NCBI RefSeq assembly: GCF_021018895.1
Contig: NC_079380.1
Location: forward strand, 5,388,236 to 5,452,235
DNA length: 64,000 nt
Source: Seriola aureovittata
Lineage: Eukaryota; Chordata; Actinopteri; Carangiformes; Carangidae
Direction: 5' to 3'
Under the pieces are notes generated by a model. It ran no database searches. It had not been told where the DNA came from and was given only the letters and a program-made list of their open reading frames with translations. Within the stretch, counting starts at the first letter, position 1, and the number at the start of each line of letters is the position of its first letter. Below, piece after piece: positions 38,745 through 52,686 of the stretch. The translations under genes were made by a program, and so were the position numbers.

Positions 38745-41241
38745 ATGGATACTGAAAAGAGCAGCGAGGTTTTAGATGCGTCAGAGACTCCACAGCAAGA
38801 GGAGGCTGTAATGGAAAAAGAGGTTGTGTCAAAATTGGAGACACCAGTGGAATCCACAGAGCCTGAGAAGCCACCAGCTGCTGGTGAGGAGACTGAGCAG
38901 CTGGCAGTAAATGGTCATGATACAGAAATCATAAACATAAAAGAAACAGAAGAGTTGATTGTGACAGAAAATGTGACACTGTCCGAGGAGAAAACAGAAA
39001 TAGAGATTGACGACAGCTTGCCCAATGAAAAATCTGAAACGGAGTCAGTGCCCGGTGCGGTGGCTCCACCAGAACCAGATGAGTCATCTGAAAAGATCTC
39101 TGACCCAGTTGCAGCTTTAGACACAGAACCAGAGAACAGTCAGCCTGAACAGCAGCCTGTGCCAGAGAATGACCCAGAACCTTTGCCTGTGCAAACGCCT
39201 CTGGCAGAGAGTGCCCCTGTACCAGAGCCAGAGAAATTGGCAGAATCAGTTCCAGAAGCTGAACTACAAGAGCAAACATCACCTGAACCAGTCACACTGC
39301 CGCAGCCAGTAGAAACACAACCACCCAGCCAAGAAGAGAAAGCGTCAGAACAAGTGGAGACTGAAGCTGAACTGCAGAATACCATGGATACTGGAGCAGA
39401 AGAAGTTGCCAAAGATGGGGAGGCAGCGAATGATGTCGCAGCTGAGCCTACAAAGGAGGGGGGAGAGGAAAAACCAGCAGCTGCAGAGAAAGCAGCGGCA
39501 TCAGAGACGGTTTTGGTGGCAGAAGTTTCCTCTGATAAGCCAACAGAAGCTGTGGCATTAAAGGAGGACGGTTCAGGTGAAAAAGTGAAACCTGCAGAGG
39601 ACAAGAAGGAAACTGAACCTGAAAAATCGGTTGAGTCTGATACTCTGAAGGGAGCTGAAGCGGCAGCAGCAGCAGATGATGAAGTTGTTAAATCTGAGCA
39701 GAATAATGCTGAACCTGAAAAGGAAGAAGATACAGTCCCTGCATCTGGTTCTCTGTCCTTTGCTCTCCTGGAACGAGAGCAGACCAAAAACGCCCTGCGC
39801 ACCTCTCGCACCATTGTTGTTCTCAGAGGCCTTCCAGGAAGCGGCAAAAGTTTCTTGGCGCGTGCAATAGCTGATGCCTACAAAGACCACTGCTCTGTCA
39901 TCTGTGCTGATGACCATGGTGTAAAGCCAGAGAATCCAGAATCATCTGCGGACGGATACAAGGCTCTGGATGAAGCTGTGGTGGCCTGCTGCAGCGCAGG
40001 AACAGCTTCCTCTGTGCTGGTAGTGGTGGATGACACCAACCACACCCAGGATCGGCTGGCCCGCCTGGGGGAGATTGCTGAGGCGCACCATCTTGTTGCC
40101 ATCTTCCTGGAACCACAAACAGCATGGAGCAGTGATCTAGCACAGCTGACCAAGAAGACCAGGCGAGGCCTAGAGGAGGCCCAACTGGAAGCCATGAAGG
40201 GTCCACTCGAGGAAGTGTCTATTCCTTTTTACTTTGGCTGGTTTCTTCTCTCCTCTGTCCAGGACAAGGTTAGGTGCACATCAATGGACTTCCTTAAAAC
40301 GCTGGACACCTTGGAGGCCTTCAAGAAACACATGATAGACTGTGAGTGTGTTTAAAGTTGTTTCATTACAAAGGTGAATGCATCAGTGAGAAATATCAAA
40401 TCTAAGACTAATCTCTCATATCTTTGGCATGACTAAGATGCAGCTGATCTTGCGTTGTATTTACAGTCACTGGTAAAGCTGAAAAAGAGGTGGATCTGGA
40501 GCAGTACTTTGAAGCCAAAGGAACCCTCCATTGCACTACAAAATTCTGTGACTATGGGAAAGCAGAAGGTGCCAAAGAATATGCACTGAAGCCAGTAAGA
40601 AATGAAAAAGAAATAAAATGTCATTTAATTGTTTGTTTATAGCTACATATGTTTGTAGGCATGTAAATGTATTACTTGTCTATTTTATTTCTTGCATTGA
40701 TGAATAGACATTTCTCAGTAACAACCTATCATACTAAAATTAATCTTGTGATATTCCCTTTTCTTCTGCTCTCTAGACTGTCAAAGATTTCTATGGCTCT
40801 ACATTCGAGTTGTCACTGAGTGCTCTCTTTGTCACTCCTCGCACTGTCGGTGCCAGAGTGTCCCTCACTGAGGAGCAGCTTCTGCTGTGGCCAGACGATG
40901 CCGAAAAGGAGGCAGCGTCTGTTGTCCCTGCAGCTGCCTCCCTGCCTCTGGGAAGCCGCGCCCACGTTACTCTGGGGTGCGCAGAGGGTGTCGAGCCAGT
41001 TCAAACAGGCCTGGATCTGCTGGAAATCCTAGCCCTGCAGCAGGAAGGCCAGCAGGGGGAGCTGGTCGAGGAGATGGAGCTCGGCTCGCTGACCTATTAC
41101 GGTGAAGGAAGGTGGCTGCTCAGCCTCAGAGAGCCCATCTGCGCCCCAGCCTGCTTCTCCAGCTTCTACACGCGCAAGGAGCTGGAGCCGACCAAAAAAG
41201 AACCTGAGAAGAAGAAGAAGCCAAAGTGCAGCATACTGTAA
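38745..41241 (+). CDS. cnp: 2',3'-cyclic-nucleotide 3'-phosphodiesterase, RICH type
   Basis: Coding exons 38745-40341, 40467-40594 and 40777-41241 give 729 aa. The first 340 residues are a low-complexity acidic region rich in Glu, Pro, Ala and Thr. A P-loop kinase-like module follows (VVLRGLPGSGKS, with GLPGSGKS at residues 362-369; VVVDDTNH; LYFGWF-like YFGWFLL). Then comes the 2H phosphodiesterase domain with both HxT motifs: HCT at 554-556 and HVT at 638-640. The last four residues, CSIL, form a CaaX prenylation box that would tether it to membranes. The family hydrolyses 2',3'-cyclic nucleotides to 2'-nucleotides in myelinating glia. In goldfish and zebrafish the homologue (RICH) has such an acidic N-terminus and rises in regenerating retinal ganglion cells. 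Human CNP is about 421 aa, so the extension explains the extra length. Confidence 0.95.
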
Positions 41242-42200
41242 ATGGCAGACATGGGGGTGTGTGGCCTGGATGACTGGTGAATTAAAACTTAGGCTTACTC
41301 TGTGCAAGGTTTGTGTGTTTGTGCAGTGTTTAGGGATTCAGTAATAGCCACCCTAAATCCACAAGCTGTGTGCCTTTTACTGTTGATTTGCACCACAACC
41401 CAAGATGCCTTCAGTCCAGTTAGGCTTGTCGTTGTCAACGTTCAGTATCTTGTTTCACATATCAGTGCCAGAGTTGCAATACCTGGCTATTTGCTGAGGT
41501 GTTGTTGGCTGCAGTTTTAGGTAGTATAGCCTCCTCCCACAGCTCCACAGTTACCTAAAACTTAGATGTCCCCTTCTATACATGTCAGTGTTTCTCAGTA
41601 TTCAGATGTGAATGATAAACTAGGTACTCTCATTGCATGCATCCCAGGTTAACAGTAGCAACATATTAACACTTTTCTGACCTGCTAACGGTAGCTCTGC
41701 CTCTTCAACATATTTGTCTGGTGTTTACTTTGGCTTAGTTGTAAATGAAAAAGATAAGCTGTCATTTCTGTGCAAGTGTGTATGTGTGCGCAGCCTAGGA
41801 AGTAATTGTTACAATAGCATATGGGCCAAAGTTATCTATTTGATTAAGTGTATTAGAGTAATGTCATTTATAGAGGTTCTTCCTTGTAAAATCTTTTGCA
41901 CTGTGCATAATTTCAAAGGGAGAATGCTGATGAATTTTGGCATTTGTTTCAGCAGCTTGCACTTAGTACTTCTCATGCTGTGAAACCAAGTCCATGTTTT
42001 GCAATCTTTTCTACTGCGCAAGACTGCACCATTGATCCCTTTTATCCTCTTTGAACAGCACTTCCATGTATTGCATTTTGACTTGTATCCTCTGTGACTG
42101 TAATTTTTGAAGGGCAACTCCTACTTTGTGTAGCTCTTATGAATCACTATTTTTGCACTTGTTTTGTACACTTAATAAAAAAGAACATGCTTTGCTCCAG
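41242..42200 (+). other. cnp: cnp 3'UTR
   Basis: No coding frame is seen. A clear poly(A) signal AATAAA lies at 42174-42179, giving a 3'UTR of about 0.95 kb. Confidence 0.65.
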
Positions 42201-44100
42201 TACTGCCATTTCCTGTGTATTCAGTACTGTCGATGCATCTCGATGACAAGCATTCAGGCTGATGATATCTGCAACGGTTTATGTGCACATGGTAAATTTC
42301 TCACAGCATGCAGTTGTAGTTGACTATATAAACCAGCAGAGGGCACTCATCACTCACTTTGGTTTTAAAACAACAACAAAAAAGGCTGATGGACTTTGTG
42401 GTGAGATATTTTATACTTCTAACCTCAAGTAACCTTGCATCCAATGTTGCAGAATTCACTCTTACACACACTCATCACGACTCTGCAAACACTATTTTCA
42501 AACGGTGTGTCACAGACTGGATTGCACCATTTGTCTGATCTCCCTTCAGCCTGCATTTGCATAAGAAGCTGGCACAGTGAAAATCCTGAAAGATTAATCA
42601 TAGACTGTGAAACTGACAACTACCCAGAGCATTGCCTGTGATGGAGCAAGTTCTCAGCTGTGATGTCCATACTCCAGCTGACCCATCTGTTACCTTAAAG
42701 GTGTATCCCATTTGCATTAACAAATTCTTACACTCTAATATTGCATTTGTGCTTATTATATAATAGTTATAGTTCTTGTAAGGTTATTGTTGCATCTTAT
42801 CAGGCTGACAGCCACACCAGCCACACTGCAGCACATTGCTCTGAGAAGAGGCAAAAAAAAAAATATTGTTTTTTTTTTTTAATGCAGACTATCTCCATTT
42901 CAAACTAAAACCTATATACAACTGCGTTTACTCTACATTGCACCCTTCAAACTAAAAACAACTTCCTAGTGTAGGCCAAGGACAGGTGAAAGACCATGAA
43001 CCCTACAAGTTACTGCTGTCACCTCAGAGTCGATGTGTTGGTTGTGTGCAAGATCAAGTGATTTCCTCATTGGCTGCTTTGTAGATAAAAAAAAGTGTGT
43101 CAACCAATCAACATCAGCGGCAGATAATTGCCCTGTTTTCTTCATGAGTGGTGTGTGTGGGAGCTTGGTGAGGAAACCAATGATACCTTCAAGTACCCCC
43201 GGGAATCACTTCTTTGACATGGAATTGTTGGGAACTTCAAGTGTTTTTGATTGATAGTAATTACAGAAATTCTGTGTAAGTGTTCACAACCTGTAATGAA
43301 GTAAAAGAAGCAACACCACACTGTAAAAATAATTCTTTACAAGTAACAGTCCTGCTTTCAAAATATGCCGTGTGAAAGTGCAATAACAAAAGTATGTAAA
43401 ACTACTCAAGGCCCCTATGAGTGTTATACAATTAATTATTATTGGTGATGTAATAAAGTAGCATTTTACTGATGAAGTTCGTCAAGATTGAGTCAATTTT
43501 AACTATTTCATATGCTATTACATACTGTTAATCTAGAACAATGCATCATACTTTATGAGGTCCTTAAATGGTTTGTATACAAACATTTAATTTGCAAAGA
43601 AAGTTGAAACTAGCTGTAACTTTAGAAGTAAAAACTACAATATTTATCTCTGAACTGTTTTGGAATAGAAGTAGCCTATATAAAGTAGCATGGAATGGAA
43701 ATACTTAATACTATAGGTATGTCAGATTTGTGTTAAGAGTAAATGTACTTAGTTAAATTCCATCACATTCATCATTGTTTGTTTGTTTGTTTGTTTGTTT
43801 GATAGATCAAGCAGTGCAAGGCTGCTGTATGTTTCAGTGACACAATGGAGTGGAGAAAACGTGTGAGCGTGTGTAATTTAATTTAATTTAATTTAATTTA
43901 ATTTGTGTTTAATTTTAAAGCTGTAGTGACAGTGAGTCAGCTATAAAAACAAAAATAAGAATTATTGAAAATATTCAGTTATCACTTTTTCCCGATAATA
44001 CGAATAGATAATTAAATTTTCCACATGTTGGTATTTGTTCTAAGCACAGCAACATTTCATTCTGATTCTACCATAAAAACCGGACCAAAATCAGACTTTC
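42201..44100. other. Intergenic, AT-rich
   Basis: No coding signal is seen. It holds short tandem repeats: (GTTT)n at about 43777-43800 and (TTTAA)n at about 43876-43903. Confidence 0.6.
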
Positions 44101-44137
44101 CCGTTGTCTTGTTTGAATTATTTGTCCCGGTGCTCGT

Positions 44138-44510
44138 GTGCTTCTCAGAAGGATTTTATTTCCGTCAGCCCCTGAAGGCAGCAATAGAGCATGGTGTGGA
44201 ATGAACCAATCAGAGGCGAGAAACATCAGCCAAGCCTATCGGCAGATGAACGATGGAGACAAAACTCCCAGGAAGCCTCTTTCTCCGGCACCACCGGTCT
44301 CCACAGGCGGCGAGAGTGGAGCAGCACCGCTGAGCAAACACCCACACCAGGACACGACGTACTTCTACAACTGCCAGAGGAAGATAAAAAACATTCAAAA
44401 AGCAAGGTAAATTAATTACTGCTCTTAAATGAAGACTTTTGTTTGTTTCCTTCCTCTAACCCTTTCTCTCTCTCTCTGTCTGTGTCTCTGACAAAAGACC
44501 AGAAGATTAA
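44138..44510 (+). CDS. Hypothetical small two-exon ORF, or acly leader exon
   Basis: A 269-nt open stretch starts with ATG at 44138, with an in-frame alternative ATG inside (MNQSEARNISQAYRQ). It stops at a donor, AAGCAAG|GTAAAT (exon end 44406). A plausible acceptor (GACAAAAG, ending 44497) joins in frame to CCAGAAGATTAA, giving a 94-residue product ending KIKNIQKARPED. I do not recognise the protein. The region is locally CpG-containing with a CCAAT motif (44207-44211), so it may instead be the promoter and noncoding first exon of acly. Splicing to the acly coding exon at 47078 would hit a stop in this frame, so it is not an N-terminal extension of acly. A poly(A) signal at 46314-46319 could serve a separate transcript. 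Confidence 0.3.
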
Positions 44511-47099
44511 ACAAGTTGAACTGCTCGGTCCAGCACAGCCCGTATTAAACCTGTACTCTTCCTTCATCATGTTCTGTGGAAGTTTGTTCACTGAAAGTAT
44601 TCATTGATTGGAGATGTGGATATTTGCCAGACACGCACACACACGCACGCGCAAAAAAGTGCATTGCTGTCTGACCGGTTTGTGAATGAATGAATCAGTT
44701 GGCAGAATCCTCCTTCTCGAGGATGTATGACTCAACCCTCTTGAAAAGTCAAGCAGGTTTTGTTGTATGAATTATCAGGTCAAAATTGGTGAAGTTAAAA
44801 GTGAACTTGAATCTTTGACCTTTTTATGTTTTTATTTTTTGTTTGTTTGTTTTGTTTTTTGACCTTGATGAAGTGTGCCCTTGTGTTGATTTAAATCTGT
44901 ATCTGACATTGCCTCCTCTCCAGCCATCCATCATAACCGTGTCTCATCTGGACTGGTGTTGTTGTTGTTGTGGAGCAGAGATATTTAATTCCTCTGGCAG
45001 GTCAGCTGCACAGAGACAGTGGATGATGTATGGAACAGGGATGAGCTCTGGATAAACCACGTGTGCCTGGTCTGGAACCAGTGCTGTGGAGACTCAGGGA
45101 CAATGATCAATAGTGAGAAAGGTCCATGACAGTCTATTAATCTATTTAAGAAATGGCTGCCAGGACCGCAGTGTAGACAGGAGAGACCGGTTAGAGCCGA
45201 CATCAGGGCTTTCAGCTTAATGAGACACATGGAAGAAACAGAGCAGGTCCTCCATCCCTGCAAGGTTATACAATGAGCTTTGAGAGGTGGTAATTAGGGG
45301 ACTCTTGTGTGTTATAGCCTCAATAAGCCACATTTCTCAACTCTGCTGTCCATTAGATTTGAGGGAGAAGCAGTAACATTTGTTTCTAAGGACTAGGAGT
45401 TTAACAAATGTTTACCAAAATACTGTTTCACAATCCGGTCCTCCAGTCAAACTGCTGGTCGGTGTAACAGTGAGTGACGTATTAAACGATCCATGTTTTC
45501 ATCTTTAAAAAGTAAGAATAGTGAAAAATGCCCGTCACAGTTTGTGAAAACGCAGATGTCCTCAGACTTCTTGTTTTTATCAAACCAACAGTCCTAAACA
45601 TAAAGGCGACAGGAGACAAAGAAAAGAAACAAATCCTCACTAATGAAAAGCTGGAGCTAGCTCAGATTTGCATTTTTGGCTTGAAAAATTATTGAAGCAA
45701 TCAATCAATAATCAAAGTAGTTGTTGTTTAGTTTTATTGACTGATATTTTTAACTCTAAACAGAATGTTTACATTTAATTTGCCAAATTGAATGTACTTT
45801 TTTTTTTTTTTTTTAACCCTAACCCTTTCTTTCCGATTTGCTGAGGTTAAAGATCTGACGATGGATGATCTAATGCCTGTACTTACTGTATATGGATTGT
45901 AGTCAGTGAAACTGGAGATAGGTAAAACAGATAAAAAAGTTATACTTTTATTGCCCTAAGTTTAATCTACTATTTTCGGTCAGGGTAAAAGCCATGTTTG
46001 TTCAAGAAGTACATTATATTCTTGTTGATCAGACTATAAGCCTCTAGATTTCAGTATGGAGTTTAATGTGCAAATGTTCTAATTCCAAATTACGATGCAA
46101 GTGTTTATCCTGTTTTCCTGATCTGGGTTCAGTCATTGAACAAAAATGATTCCATGTTGTGTGTTATGTGTCTCCTCTGTACAGTAACGAGACAAAATAG
46201 CTGTAAAGATTGTTATCATGTTTATTATGAAGAGACTGAAAATCACAGCAGATGCTGTGAGTTTAAAACCAGGATGTCCTGTTGTGAGCTGCGTGTCTGA
46301 CGACTGGCCAAAGAATAAAGGTCATAGCTCCGCCCTGCTGCCATAAACTTTATAGATGCTATTACAGGTTATTGAATTTCTTATTTTACATCTGTCACGT
46401 TCCACCACTTAAGTATTGCACCAAAAAAAATCAATTTCTTATCACTTTGTGTGTCTCGGCTGCTTTCCAGCTCTGCTAATAATGAGTCACATCAGATCAA
46501 ACTGATGTTACTCCCTAGAGTCCAGTTCTGCACACGCTCCCGTTGCTCCTTTAGAATCTGATTGTCTGAGGGCCAAATAAGTGGCCATTACCTCATTACC
46601 GTGCAGGTCAAACAAACCGAGGCTGATTGTGTTGGATTTAGCTTCACTGGCTTCACAGTCTGTGTCTCGCTTGGGTGTTCAGCGTGAGAGAAACAGAAAG
46701 ACAGAAGTCTGTAATCTGGTTTTCCAGCAGTCTCACTTAATTCTGTGCAGTTAAATTACATAATGGCACACAGTTTTTTTTTTTTTTTTTTTCTTCTGTT
46801 TTATTAAAAAAAAAAAAAAAAAAAAATGTAATTCATTGAAAATACAAATTACAGAGCTGTCTTTCAATCACAGTGACTAGACCACTTCCTGACAGTTCTG
46901 ACAGCAGACGTGTTGTTGTTGTTTCTACAGTCATCAGGAGAATCCTCCATGAATCCAGAAAGCATGTCTCTGTCCATCATGTCTGCTTTTCTGTATTCAT
47001 CCATCCACACACTCACTGCTCATCTGATCATCTCCCCATTCATCTCTATCTCTCTCTGTCTCCCCTGCCCTTTTTAGGTCGGTCTAGACTAAAGCAGTC
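44511..47099. other. acly upstream region / 5' intron
   Basis: No other coding frame is recognised. Landmarks are a T20/A23 inverted homopolymer pair (about 46773-46825) and the acly acceptor at 47076-47077, which implies an upstream noncoding acly exon not located with certainty. Confidence 0.5.
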
Positions 47100-50000
47100 A
47101 TGTCAGCCAAAGCTATCTCCGAGCAGACAGGGAAGGAGTTCCTGTACAAGCACATCTGCACATCGGCGGCTGTCCAGAACAGATTCCGCTATGCCAACGT
47201 GACGGCCGAGACTGACTTTGACCGATTGGTGCAAGAGCACCCATGGTTGCTCACAGAGGTAAGACCAAAGACCAGTGCTGAGAACCAGCTATGATGAAAG
47301 TGCACATTTATGACTAAGGAAAAAAAGATATTTATTTATTTTCCTGCGTGAACAGTTTGTTGCGTCACAGATTTATAGCCCATAAATGTCTAAAGCACAG
47401 TCTCCTCTTATAGAGACAATTATTTAGGCTGGCGGTGAAGTGGTCTCTTGGCGCTTGTTATCTGACGTCACAGACAGCAAAGTGATCCGGCAGCTCTAAC
47501 TTAGAAGAGAGCAAAAGACCCTGAGGAAGACCCTGTAGTGGTCGAAACAAGTCAGCCTTTTATTCCCTTTTTTGTGTGATTTACTCCCTAACATAATAAA
47601 GGCATTTTCATTATATCCATGGCTCTGAGCGAGTGGGCCTGAAGTAAGCCCAGCAGCTTCCTTGTGTAGAGAAATTCTCATTTGCCCTCTCCACAGGGAG
47701 GTCAGAGTTCAGCAGAGGTAGGAGTTTTTGGTCTCCACCTTGCCCTGCTCTAACTGGTCTTCACAGCGAAATAGTAGCAGACAGACAGGCTGTAATAGAA
47801 GTTAATTGAATCACTCTATGACTCATCTTGTGTCGCCCTCACGGCTGAAGGTTTTTATCTGGAAGGTACGGGGAGGATGCGGAGGACAGATACACGCAGA
47901 GATGTGCTGCCACAGCATTGATTAGGAAATTGCATTAACTTTCACCCTCGGCCCTCTGTTCCTTTGCTGACTGGCGAGCTCCCAGATACTAATGGCTGCA
48001 CTGTCATAAGTCATTCCCTTTTATCTGTCTTGCAATTGAGAGGGGGAGCGGGCTTCGTCGGTGGGGGCTGGATGTAATTTTGCTTCTGTGCCATCAGGGA
48101 ATGATCTGTATGAGAGCTTCCTACTTAAATCATTTGCAACTCAGCTTTCAGGTGATGAATATTATTTGACATCCTGGGGTTAGTTGAAGAACCCAGATAT
48201 CTGAGTGATAACATGACTAAAATAAGCAAATATCTGCAGTCGCATGCGGTGAGTTAAGATGAGAAGAATGGCCAATCATCACTGCATAAAAGCTTTATTT
48301 GCAATTTTTCAAATGCAGTTCATGGAGCACATCTTTATGCTGGATTCTTGATTAGTGACCAACTTTAGACATTTGGCTTAGTCTGTAACAGAATTAATTT
48401 CAGTTGAATCTAGGGCTGCTACTAACCATACTTTTAATTATCAATTAATCTGCCAGATGTCTTCATGATTAATTGATGAATAGTTGTTATATAAATTGTC
48501 AGAAATAATGGAGAATGGCCATCAAAATTTACTTGAGCTTCAAATAGCTTTTTTTTTTTTTTGTCAGAACAAGAGACCAAAACCCCAAAACATTCAATTC
48601 ACTATAACAGAAAACCTTTTTTTTTTTCTGAAAGCTGTTGCTAATACATTCGTCGATCCACTAATGGATTTATTAACTAACCTTTTCAACTGTAGCTGAA
48701 TCTAATGAAGTGCAACAGAGAGTCATTAACAGACATACAAACAGTGTGACATTTTAACAGTCATGTAAATAAATATTCTGTCATGATGTGAATGCTTGAG
48801 AAATCAAGTCATCTATAAAAACATGTTGAGCTTTATGTTTTTTCCTGATTTGATCTCTTTTAAAATCTGTAATTCAGTGAGATTGCAGGAAATCATAAAT
48901 GATTTGAATAAAACAAGGTATAAAAATGACTGCAGCCATTCTGCTGAGCTGAGTTGTGTTGAAATTCTGTGTCAAATATCAGTTTGATGTCTTTCAGTTG
49001 AAGCAAAGTGGTGATGTCTGTCGGTCCTGTTTTACAGACAGTGTCTTTTTTGTTTTTTTTGTCCTCCAGAGGCTGGTGGTGAAGCCAGACCAGCTGATCA
49101 AGAGGCGAGGGAAGCTGGGCTTGGTCGGAGTCAACCTGGACCTGAATGGCGTCAAAGAGTGGCTGAAGTCCCGCCTAATGAAAGAGACAGTGGTATGTCA
49201 TCCACCTTCTCCCTCTCTGCTGTTTCTCAGCCAATTACCTCCGCCCGCCCCTCTATCTTAGGGGGTGCACTTTGCTGAGCACTCCTGCGATCAATATCAT
49301 CCCAGTGCATTATTCAGACCCTCCTGTTGCCCTTTCCTTCACCCCCCATCTTCTGTTTTGCACTGGCGCATTTGGCTTCTTTATATATTTTTGCCTGATG
49401 CCCAGGTTGCTGAGGGGTTGAGTGTTAGTCTGCTGGTTGTAAATCAGTCCAGTCAGCTGAGGCGAGTGCGGCTATTGAATAAACAGTCGGTCCATTTATC
49501 CAGTCAGCATAGGCACAGCACAAAAAGATCCATCACTGTGCCACAGAGACGCCTCTTTGCCTCATAAACCAAGAAGCAAGTCATGGGGAGACGCAGACGG
49601 TTCATAAAGTACTGAAGAAGAGTGTCTGCATGTGTGTGTTGGTGTGTTGCAGCACTGAGGTTGTGTGGATGTATCTCTTCACGGATGAGATGAAACTGTC
49701 AGCTGCTGCTGGTGGCAGTAAATAAGAATAAATGAAGCCACAGCGGTATTGTAGACAGACAGTGCAGTGTTTCAGCTTGTTGGATTATGTTATGTTCATT
49801 GTCCTCTCGAGACTAAAAGTAATTTAGTAGAGTTAAAGAAACTACGCAGATAAATTGTCATGAAACAGGAAGTTTGTTCACACACTGGATGAATTATAAC
49901 AACATTTATCAGCTTCCCAAAACTTAACTTTGTCCAGTACTTTGTATTATTAACGTCTATTACATTTATTTCCATCAGTCTCAGTTGTAATTTGCGTGTA

Positions 50001-52598
50001 ATGCTAACACGCTAAACTAAGATGATAAACACTGTAAACATTAAACCTGCTGAACAACAGCATTTTAGCTTTGTCATGTATGTCAACATTAGCATTTAGC
50101 TCAAAGCACCTCTGGGCTGCAGTGCAGCCTCAATGCGACGCTAGACTCTTGTTACCTCTGTTTTCCTAAAATTGTAAAAGGTGCATTAAATTAGAATAAA
50201 TCTGTAACCTAATACAACAGTCTTGTTTGGTCTTATAGGCAAGAAAGCTTAATTTCTTCATGTTCATTTCTAGGATGTTGCCACTTACATATAAGCGACT
50301 TCTTTTGACTGCTAATTACTTCCAGGTTACTGTTTTTAGAAACTAGCCAGCAAGAAGTCATCAGGGTAGCAGTGTGAAGAGGAACAAGACACTGCAAGAG
50401 TTGTGAATCATTTTATTTTATAGCAGCATTTTTACACTTGTACACTTCAACATATCATGCCACTTATTTTCTTCCCTGTGTTGCTCAGTGCTCTTCTTTG
50501 CTGCTCTTGGCCACATTGCTTCACAAGTGGTTAAGCCGAATCATTCGCTATACAAATTGTATTAACAACATGAATGCCTTCCTCTTTCTTCCTCTGAGAG
50601 CCAGTCACAGAGGTGTTATTTATCTGAATCGGCCTGAGCCCCTTGTGTCCTTTTCAATCAGATAGGCTTTCTGTTTTTTTCCACCCATCATCGTCATCCT
50701 TTTTATTTTCGCTCTTCAAAATGGCAACTCCCTCTCTCCCATTTCATGATATTTTTTTTTTTTTCTGTTCTCTCTGGCTGACTTCTCTCAGCCAGTCCCT
50801 GGTTACTTTTTGCCTGCTGGCCTTTAACAGAGGAGCAGTGACAGCTTCACCAAATGAGCTGTGGCTGTGTTAGTGAGGCTTTGCCTAGACTAATACATGA
50901 TGACATTTTCTTTTTCATTCTTCCCAACCTGCCTCTTTTTTTTCCTCTGAAATTTCTATTCACTTGTGCCACGTGGTGGTCCTCTGTGTTTTAACAGTCC
51001 AGGAATTATGTCTGAAAATTAGGGATTAATGTATTGATGTGGAAACATCCACAATCTGCAGACCAGAGAGCAAATTTAGTGTATTTTTTCCCAGTGGGAG
51101 TTTGTTCTGTTTATTCTAATGTTCTTTTTCTCTTAACAGTATCTTGTATCCCTTTTCATAAAGAAAATTATTTTGTTGATGATCCTCAGGTGGGAAAAGC
51201 CAAGGGCATTCTCAAGAACTTCCTCATCGAGCCATTTGTCCCCCACAAGCAGGTAAACCACTCATTACACAACCCTCAGTTTTTAAATGCCTTATTTATA
51301 CATCATCATTACTACTAATAGATACTAGTGGTAGAGGACGTTTATTAATTGACATCTTTGTCAATTCAATGGTTCAGGAGGAGGAGTTCTACGTGTGCAT
51401 CTACGCCACTCGGGAGGGAGACTACGTGCTGTTTCACCATGAGGGAGGGGTGGACGTAGGAGACGTGGATGCCAAGGCAAAGAAGCTGCTAATTGCGGTG
51501 GATGAAAAGATCAGCGAAGAATCTGTGAAGAAAGAGCTGCTGACTCACGCACCAAATGACAAGAAAGCGTAAGTTGGATAGTAATTAGAGTGCGTGTGCA
51601 GAACTTCAGCTTTCTGTCAATGATGCACCACAGTGAAATACAGGAAGTGAACATGATATTTGTGATTAAAGATGTAGTCCAATACAGTAGCTTGAAGTTT
51701 ATGGTATTCACTTTTAACAAGGACTGTGTCAGAGATGGGTTGAACTGGGAACTTCATCATAATGTTTCCGACTGAAATTTAATTTTATAAGCTTAATATA
51801 TTATAGAATTAGCTTATTATATTGGATTTTATTAACCTAAACAAGTGTTTCTGTTTTTGTGCTGTATAGTTGGCTGTCGAAGAACATTGATGCTCATTAA
51901 GAAATCGGCATATATTCAGTCTCATACCCCCAAGATTACAAGTTCATTTTAAAATTTAGATGACTGATTTTCATGACAATTAAAAGGTATTTTAACTTGA
52001 AGCAGTAACTTGGCACCAGCTAAACAATGTGTGCTTTAAAAATGAAAAGCAAAATGTCTAGATGTGCTACAGCCTGTGGGGTTTTTTTTAAGCTAAAAAA
52101 GGAAACAGAAATGTAAACTTAATGTGATTTGCTTTCCCGTTCACAACATAGTGAGGTAGCTCAACACCAAACTACAAACTACATTTTCCATTACTTAGTT
52201 TAACTCTTGACCAGTGGTGGAAAACAAAAGCGTCACTTAATTGACGTAAGAGACAGCACTTTGATATTGGCAGTAAAGATGGGGGGAGCAGGAGGAGATG
52301 GAGGGTTTCCATTAGACAAATGACAAACTCCCTCCTCCGCTTCACCTCTCTTTGATCAGCCTCCACCCCCAGCCGTTCTTACGCCACAGCCACATTCAGA
52401 GCACGTCTGTTTATTTTGATGGGTACGGTGCACTGGCTCACCCCCTCCACCCCCTCCACCCCCTCCTATCCATCTCTCCAGCAGTGCTCTTATGACGGCA
52501 CATTCTGGCCGGACTCACTGTCTTGGCTGACATTGAAGAAGCCGCCCCAGGAATCACTCTGCCAACAGCAGCTCACCTCCTCACCCCAAACCCCCCCC

Positions 52599-52629
<31 letters not shown>

Positions 52630-52631
52630 AC

Positions 52632-52686
<55 letters not shown>

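Noticed and set aside
39140..39847. 235-codon open frame on the - strand
   Set aside because: It is antisense to the low-complexity acidic part of cnp; GA/CT-rich coding DNA leaves long Ser/Ala-rich antisense frames open. No family resemblance.
45815..45828. AACCCTAACCC telomere-like repeat
   Set aside because: Only two units; too short to be an interstitial telomere.
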